64,000 bases of DNA from Azospirillum ramasamyi (GTDB lineage Bacteria > Pseudomonadota > Alphaproteobacteria > Azospirillales > Azospirillaceae): positions 754,978 to 818,977 of the forward strand of contig NZ_CP029829.1 of assembly GCF_003233655.1 (NCBI RefSeq). Direction: 5' to 3'. Made by a program: the position numbers and the translations under genes. Positions within the stretch are counted from its first letter, which is position 1, and each line of letters opens with the position of its first letter. Positions 59,488 to 64,000 of the stretch are shown here, in pieces. Under the pieces are notes generated by a model that saw only the letters and a list, made by a program, of their open reading frames with translations, ran no database searches and was not told the origin of the DNA.

Positions 59488-61098
59488 ATGGCGCAGAACG
59501 AGAATCGGTGGCGCGGTCAGGGCCGCGACTGGCGCGACGATGATCGCGAACCCAACCGGCACAGGGATTGGGGCGCGGCGCGGCATGCCGGCGTCTACGA
59601 CCAGGACGATTACCGGTCCACCGAACACGAGAGCATGTATCACCCGCAGGCGCACCTGCACCAGGACGAGCGCGGACACCTCTACCGCGACCCGGGCTAC
59701 AGGGGGCATGTCGGCAACGAATCCGGCGGCTACGGCCCCGAATTCCACATGGACAGCGCCGACAGCCGCGCCGAAAGCCGCCACGACAACGCCCGCGAGA
59801 TGGAGCGGGTCTATGACCGCAGCTTCGGCGGCGGGCGAGGCATCAACCGCGGCGGCTACGGCGCCGGCTATGGCGGGCGGTCCGGGTCGAGCGGCTATGG
59901 CGGTTATGCCGGCGCCGGCAATGCCGGGACGGAAGGCAACTACACCAGCCGCGACGTCGGCAGCGGCGACTATCGCGACCGCGAATATGGCGTGCGCCCC
60001 TATGGCGAAGGCGGGCAGGGCGCCCGCGGCCGCGGTTCGCTGGGCTATGGCGGCCGGGAGTATGGCGAGCGCGAGGGCAGCAGCGACCGCAACTATGCCA
60101 GCCGCGACTACCGCAATCGCGATTACGGCAATCGCGATTACGGGGCTCAGGGTGGTTACGGCAGCGGCTATGGCGGCGGTTACGAATCCGGCCGCGACCG
60201 TGGCGATTGGGAGCGCGGAGACTATGGCCGGCGCGACTACGGCGGCAGTTCCTCTTCCAGCTCAGGTGGCGGCTACAGCGGCAGCTATGAGCGCGACGAA
60301 GGCCGCGACCGCTCCTGGGGCGAGGATCGCGGCGGCATGTACCGTGACCGGGAGATGCGGGGCGGCTACGGCGGCGGCCGCAACGAGCGCTGGGATGACG
60401 ACCGTGGCCGCGCGCGCCAGCGCGGCTTCTGGGAGCAGGCGGGCGACGAGATCGCCTCCTGGTTCGGCGATGACGACGCCGAACGCCGCCGGGCCGAGGA
60501 CGAGCGCCGCGCCTCCCAGCATCGCGGCCGTGGTCCGCGCGGCTACAGCCGCTCCGACGAGCGGGTGCGCGAGGACGTCAGCGACCGCCTGACCGACGAC
60601 GCCTACATCGACGCCTCCGACATCGAGGTGACGGTCAGCGGCGGCGAGGTGACGCTGGCGGGCATGGTCCCCGACCGACGCACCAAGCGCCGCGCCGAGG
60701 ATGTCGCGGAGGCGGTGTCCGGCGTGACCCATGTGCAGAACAACCTGCGCGTCCGCAACCAGGCCGGCAGCCAGGGCGGTTCCAACTGGGGCAGCTCGAC
60801 CGGCGCCGGCGCCTCGGCGATGGCGAATGCGGGGAGCGGTTCGGCTTCCGGCGCCTCGGCCATGGGCGGAACGACGGGCGGACTCCAGGGGAGCGACACC
60901 ACGGCCGGCACCGCTGCCGGTCTCGGCGCCTCCACCGGCAGCGGCACCGGGGCCGCGTCGCCCTCCTCGACCGGCACCGGGGCCGGAGCCAGCGGCGGGC
61001 CTGCCGGCGCTTCCGCCGGGACCGGGTCGATGGCCGGCTCCACCACCGGCATCACCGGCTCCACCGGAGCCAACCGGTCCTCCACCACGCGGAGCTGA
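59488..61098 (+). CDS. BON-domain protein with Gly/Arg/Tyr-rich repeats
   Basis: The 536-residue protein has a hydrophilic N-terminal region and a long low-complexity stretch of Gly, Tyr, Arg and Asp with RDYGNRDYG-like repeats (about 130-310). A short block WEQAGDEIASWFGDDDAERRR and a BON domain follow (about 350-425, including EDVSDRLTDDAYIDASDIEV and a terminal VQNNLRVRN). The tail is a 110-residue Gly/Ser/Thr/Ala tail. BON domains bind membranes or surface ligands and occur in stress proteins such as OsmY. No signal peptide is visible. GAGGGAG supports the ATG at 59488. A terminator follows. Confidence 0.82.
   Translation: MAQNENRWRGQGRDWRDDDREPNRHRDWGAARHAGVYDQDDYRSTEHESMYHPQAHLHQDERGHLYRDPGYRGHVGNESGGYGPEFHMDSADSRAESRHDNAREMERVYDRSFGGGRGINRGGYGAGYGGRSGSSGYGGYAGAGNAGTEGNYTSRDVGSGDYRDREYGVRPYGEGGQGARGRGSLGYGGREYGEREGSSDRNYASRDYRNRDYGNRDYGAQGGYGSGYGGGYESGRDRGDWERGDYGRRDYGGSSSSSSGGGYSGSYERDEGRDRSWGEDRGGMYRDREMRGGYGGGRNERWDDDRGRARQRGFWEQAGDEIASWFGDDDAERRRAEDERRASQHRGRGPRGYSRSDERVREDVSDRLTDDAYIDASDIEVTVSGGEVTLAGMVPDRRTKRRAEDVAEAVSGVTHVQNNLRVRNQAGSQGGSNWGSSTGAGASAMANAGSGSASGASAMGGTTGGLQGSDTTAGTAAGLGASTGSGTGAASPSSTGTGAGASGGPAGASAGTGSMAGSTTGITGSTGANRSSTTRS
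59880..60260 (+). repeat. Low-complexity repeats in the BON-domain gene
   Basis: Degenerate short repeats encode Tyr-Gly and Arg-Asp-Tyr motifs. The cleanest copy is the 15-base unit GGCAATCGCGATTAC in tandem near 60112-60142. Such DNA tends to change length by slippage. Confidence 0.7.
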
Positions 61099-61150
61099 CC
61101 TGTGACGCTCGCAAGGGTGTGGGTCCGATAATCGTAAGTCCGCAGCAAGG

Positions 61151-61208
61151 GCGCGGGTTCCGGCTTCCCAGGCAGCGCCGCCTCGGGGCTCTGGAACCCG
61201 CGCTTTTT
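61151..61208 (+). terminator. Terminator after the BON-domain gene
   Basis: GCGCGGGTTCC (61151-61161) pairs perfectly with GGAACCCGCGC (61193-61203), which is followed at once by five T. The 31-base loop is long but contains its own GC-rich dyads. Confidence 0.75.
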
Positions 61209-61327
61209 CGCGGTTGAATGCTCCCGCTCCTCGAACAGGTCAACGCGCGGTGGTCGTCCCGCGGCGAGCTCAATCCCATGGCCGGGATAGGCTTTTGAGG
61301 ATGACGCCGATTTCATTTTTACTGGAG

Positions 61328-61364
61328 AGTGGTTCCTTGACACTCTAAGGAACTCCACTATCGT
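61328..61364 (+). promoter_or_regulatory. Promoter with overlapping inverted repeat before tetR
   Basis: TTGACA (61337-61342) and TATCGT (61359-61364) are 16 bases apart, ending 28 bases ahead of the tetR start. The inverted repeat AGTGGTTCCTT / AAGGAACTCCACT (61328-61359, with a two-base bulge) covers the spacer and -35. This fits an operator for the TetR protein itself. Confidence 0.6.
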
Positions 61365-61392
61365 CTTTTTTTGAAATCCGTGGGTTCCATTC

Positions 61393-62001
61393 ATGCCTCT
61401 CGATGCGGAAGAGATACCTGACTGGCGGGCTCGGCGGCGCGAGGTGATCCTCAACGCCGCGGCGGAGCTGTTCGCCGGCCGCGATTATGCCTCCGTCCAG
61501 GTCGAGGAGGTGGCGAAGCGGGCCGGCGTCGGCAAGGCGACGCTGTACCGCTACTTCCCCTCCAAGGAGGAGCTTTATCTGGAATCGCTGGAACGGGCGC
61601 TGGGCGGGCTGGAGCAGAAGCTGACCGCCGAAATCGCTCCGCAGCCGATCCCGGCTTCCGTCCGGCTGACGGCGATGGTTTCCGCCCTTGTCGGCACCCT
61701 GGGCGAACAGTTGCTGACGCTGAAGCGGCTGGGCGGCGACCAGTCGGCGCTCGCCGACCGCACGCGCCGGATCATTGGCCGGCGCAGCGAACGCACCGCG
61801 ACCGCGCTGCAGCGGGTCATGGCCGAGGGCATGGCGTCGGGAGAGTTCCGCAAGATCGATCTGGAGATCGTGCCGATTCTGGTTATCGGCATGGTGAGCG
61901 GCGGCATCATGCAGGCGGAGGAACGCCCGCGCGAGGCGCTGGAGCGCTCCGTCATCGACTTCCTGATGTCCGGCCTGACCAATCTGCCTCCCTTCATTTA
62001 A
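61393..62001 (+). CDS. TetR-family repressor of the efflux operon
   Basis: The 202-residue protein has a TetR HTH near 15-60 (REVILNAAAELFAGRDYASV, then EEVAKRAGVGKATLYRYFPSKEELY). The helical C-terminal domain for ligand and dimer contacts follows. Proteins of this kind repress an adjacent exporter until a drug or metabolite binds. The inverted repeat over its promoter suggests autorepression. The RND adaptor gene starts 36 bases downstream, so the three genes probably form one operon. Confidence 0.92.
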   Translation: MPLDAEEIPDWRARRREVILNAAAELFAGRDYASVQVEEVAKRAGVGKATLYRYFPSKEELYLESLERALGGLEQKLTAEIAPQPIPASVRLTAMVSALVGTLGEQLLTLKRLGGDQSALADRTRRIIGRRSERTATALQRVMAEGMASGEFRKIDLEIVPILVIGMVSGGIMQAEERPREALERSVIDFLMSGLTNLPPFI

Positions 62002-62037
62002 GCGCAAGCCGGTCCCCGGCATTTGGAGTCCCAACGG

Positions 62038-63309
62038 ATGAGACGGCTTTTCCTGGCCCTGCTGATCGCGGCACTGCTCGGCGGCGGCGGGTACTACTGG
62101 TATGAGACCCGCGATGCCGGGAACCAGTCGCAGACCGCCAAGGCCGACGCGGCGCCGGCCGGGGCCCGCGCGATCCCGGTGGTGACCCAGAAGGTGGCGG
62201 TCCAGGCCGTGCCGGAGCAGCTCGTCACCATCGGCAGCGTCCAGCCCATCGCCGCCATCGCCATAAAGGCCCGCGTCGACAGCGTGGTCGAGACGGTGGA
62301 GTTCGTCGAGGGGCAGGAGGTGAAGGCGGGCGACACGCTGTTCACCCTCGACAGCCGTGCCCTGGAGGCCCAGCTGCGCCAGGCCCAGGCCAATCTGGAG
62401 CGCGACCGCGCCAATCTGGAAAAGGCCAAGGGGGATGTGCGGCGCTATGCGGAGCTGGTGCGCACCAGCGCCATCTCCCGCACCACCTATGACGCCGCCG
62501 TCGCCACCGCCGACGCTCTGGAAGGTACGGTGAAGGCCGATCTGGCGGCGATCGAAGCTGCCAAGGTCTCGCTCAGCTTCACCCGCATCACCGCGCCGAT
62601 GGACGGGCGCACCGGCACCGTGAACGCGAAGGTCGGCACCATGGTCCGCGCCGCCGACACCAACCCGCTGGTCACGCTGACCCAGCTGCGCCCGATCAAC
62701 GTCGCCTTCAACGTCCCGGAAAGGCACCTGCCGGCGATCCGCGCCGCGATGGCGACAGGAACCTTGCCGGTCACCGCCTCCATCGCCGGCACCCGCGGCG
62801 AGACGGCGGAGGGCAAGCTGTCCTTCGTCGACAGCCAGGTCGACCAGCAGACCGGCACAATCCTGGTGAAGGGAGAGTTTCCGAACGCCGACACCCGGCT
62901 GTGGCCGGGCCAGTTCGTCGACACCGTGCTGACCCTGCGGGTGGAGCCCGACGCCCTGACCATCCCCGATCTCGCGGTGCAGACCAGCCAGACGGGCCGC
63001 TACGTCTATGTCGTGAAGGCCGACGAGACGGTGGAGGTCCGCCCGGTCACGGTCGAGCGCACCCATGGCGGGCTCAGCATCATCTCGTCCGGCCTGAAGG
63101 CCGGTGACCGCGTGGTGGTCGACGGCCAGTCGCGCCTCTCCCCCGGCGCCAAGGTGACCGAGCGTCCCGGCGGCAAGCCTGCGGGTGAACCCGCGGGCGC
63201 AACGTCCGGCGAGACCGCCGAGGGCGACCGCCAGCAGGGATCCGCCGCACAGGATGCCGCCGGCCGCAGCGTCCTGACCCAGGGCAAGACGGGCGGGGGC
63301 GCGACATGA
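62038..63309 (+). CDS. RND efflux periplasmic adaptor
   Basis: The 423-residue membrane-fusion protein has an N-terminal anchor (about 3-22), then the lipoyl/barrel-sandwich halves (ARVDSVVETVEFVEGQEVKAGD and FTRITAPMDGRTGTV). A helical hairpin (about 103-170, Ala/Glu/Arg-rich) and beta-barrel and membrane-proximal domains follow. It is of the MdtA/AcrA type. The last 60 residues are a flexible Gly/Ala/Gln tail. It joins the inner-membrane pump to an outer-membrane channel. GGAG nine bases ahead supports the ATG at 62038. The stop overlaps the pump start (ATGA). Confidence 0.93.
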   Translation: MRRLFLALLIAALLGGGGYYWYETRDAGNQSQTAKADAAPAGARAIPVVTQKVAVQAVPEQLVTIGSVQPIAAIAIKARVDSVVETVEFVEGQEVKAGDTLFTLDSRALEAQLRQAQANLERDRANLEKAKGDVRRYAELVRTSAISRTTYDAAVATADALEGTVKADLAAIEAAKVSLSFTRITAPMDGRTGTVNAKVGTMVRAADTNPLVTLTQLRPINVAFNVPERHLPAIRAAMATGTLPVTASIAGTRGETAEGKLSFVDSQVDQQTGTILVKGEFPNADTRLWPGQFVDTVLTLRVEPDALTIPDLAVQTSQTGRYVYVVKADETVEVRPVTVERTHGGLSIISSGLKAGDRVVVDGQSRLSPGAKVTERPGGKPAGEPAGATSGETAEGDRQQGSAAQDAAGRSVLTQGKTGGGAT

Positions 63310-64000
63310 ACATATCCGAACTCTGCATCCGCCGTCCGGTGATGACCATTCTCCTGACGGCGGCACTGGTTCTCGGCGGTCTGGCAGCCTATCGCCAATT
63401 GCCGACCGCGGCGCTTCCGCGGGTCGATTTCCCGGTGGTCAGCGTCACCGCCACACTGCCCGGCGCCTCGCCGGAGACGATGGCGGCCTCGGTCGCCAGC
63501 CCGTTGGAGCGGGAATTCTCCACCATCGCCGGCATCGACACGCTGACTTCCAACAGCACGCTCGGCAGCACCAACATCACCATCCAGTTCGTGCTGGAGC
63601 GCGACATCGACGCGGCGGCGGCCGACGTGCAGGCGGCGATCGCCCGCACCCAGCGCCGGCTGCCGTCGGAGATGACCACGCCGCCCAGCTACCGCAAGGT
63701 GAACCCGGCCGACCAGCCGATCCTGTTCCTGTCGCTGAACTCGCCCACCCTGCCGCTGGCGAGGCTGAACGACATCGCCGAAACGCTGATCCAGCCCAAG
63801 GTCGCGACCCTGCCGGGCGTGGCGCAGGTGCAGATCTACGGGTCGCAGAAATACGCGGTTCGGGTGCAGGTGAACCCCAATGCGCTGTCGCTGCGCGGCA
63901 TCGGCATCGACGAGCTGCAGAACGCGCTTGCCGCCGCCAACGCCAATACCCCCGTCGGCACCCTGACCGGACAGCAGCAGCAGCTGGTCATCGCCGCGAA
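63306..64000 (+). CDS. RND efflux pump, inner-membrane subunit (partial)
   Basis: The window ends inside this gene; 231 codons are visible of an expected ~1,030. The opening NISELCIRRPVMTILLTAAL with the first TM helix, then LPRVDFPVVSVTATLPGASPE, is typical of MdtB/MdtC/AcrB-type proton-driven pumps. The porter-domain segments VATLPGVAQVQIYGSQKYAV and LRGIGIDELQNALAAAN (one substitution each from common forms) follow. It overlaps the adaptor stop. The class (multidrug rather than metal) is suggested by the adaptor. Confidence 0.93.
   Translation, partial: MNISELCIRRPVMTILLTAALVLGGLAAYRQLPTAALPRVDFPVVSVTATLPGASPETMAASVASPLEREFSTIAGIDTLTSNSTLGSTNITIQFVLERDIDAAAADVQAAIARTQRRLPSEMTTPPSYRKVNPADQPILFLSLNSPTLPLARLNDIAETLIQPKVATLPGVAQVQIYGSQKYAVRVQVNPNALSLRGIGIDELQNALAAANANTPVGTLTGQQQQLVIAA

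Noticed and set aside
59259-59543. 94-residue ORF between the receiver and BON genes
   Set aside because: It begins inside the hairpin after the receiver gene and overlaps the true start of the BON gene in another frame; no ribosome site.
1-64000. CRISPR arrays, insertion sequences, prophage, tRNA or rRNA genes
   Set aside because: I saw no regularly spaced direct repeats, transposase or integrase motifs, or tRNA/rRNA-like stretches; the only tandem arrays are the 14-bp repeat and coding repeats.

Overview
The window is very GC-rich, densely coded DNA from a Gram-negative bacterium. The gene families suggest a free-living, nitrogen-fixing alphaproteobacterium of the Azospirillum type. The clues are a NifQ with its cysteine motif, a type VI secretion (T6SS) locus in the 'imp' order (tssA-B-C-C2-tagJ-E-F-G), many response regulators and hybrid kinases, and strong third-position G/C. 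The genus is an inference from gene content; no rRNA or tRNA gene was seen to confirm it. No insertion sequence, phage or CRISPR array was recognised.

Layout. (1) 0.4-16.5 kb holds housekeeping, stress and signalling genes: a CheY-like regulator coupled to a lipoprotein, CoxG-like and NifQ genes on the minus strand, YjbQ, a DegP/HtrA protease, an OmpR-type two-component pair, an AI-2E family permease, a DHA2 drug exporter, nucleoside diphosphate kinase, a cupin, a hybrid histidine kinase and a large protein ending in a receiver domain. (2) 16.5-18.3 kb holds small genes: RcnB-like, a short hydrophilic protein, a small HTH protein and an RsbW-like ATPase. (3) 18.3-49 kb is a complete T6SS in three arms: tssJ-L-M-ppkA (minus), tssA-B-C-C2-tagJ-E-F-G-methyltransferase (minus), and YwqK-like/PAAR/methyltransferase/clpV/hcp/vgrG/unknown/fha/tssK (plus). 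All thirteen core components TssA-M are present, plus PAAR, FHA, PpkA and TagJ. (4) 49-59.2 kb is an unusual plus-strand run starting 30 bases after tssK. It holds five membrane proteins with similar extracytoplasmic segments (one fused to an MFS transporter, one to a SpoIIE phosphatase), an orphan ABC-type binding protein with a Tat signal, a GNAT acetyltransferase, a STAS protein and a lone receiver. (5) 59.5-64 kb holds a low-complexity BON protein, then tetR and an RND efflux operon cut by the window end.

How the genes may work together. The T6SS is bracketed by partner-switching parts: an RsbW-like kinase/anti-sigma-type ATPase lies just after ppkA, and a SpoIIE phosphatase plus STAS antagonist lie after tssK. 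Together with PpkA and the FHA protein this suggests the injectisome is controlled by phosphorylation at two levels, with the multi-sensor operon at 49-59 kb as the input. This is an inference from gene order and domains. I consider it the most interesting candidate for an undescribed system here. Several non-coding elements also stand out: a six-copy 14-bp tandem repeat, a family of CCCTCTCCC hairpins (one three-tiered between hcp and vgrG), two tiny ORFs that end on the start codon of the next gene, and palindromes ahead of hcp, the tssA divergent region and tetR.
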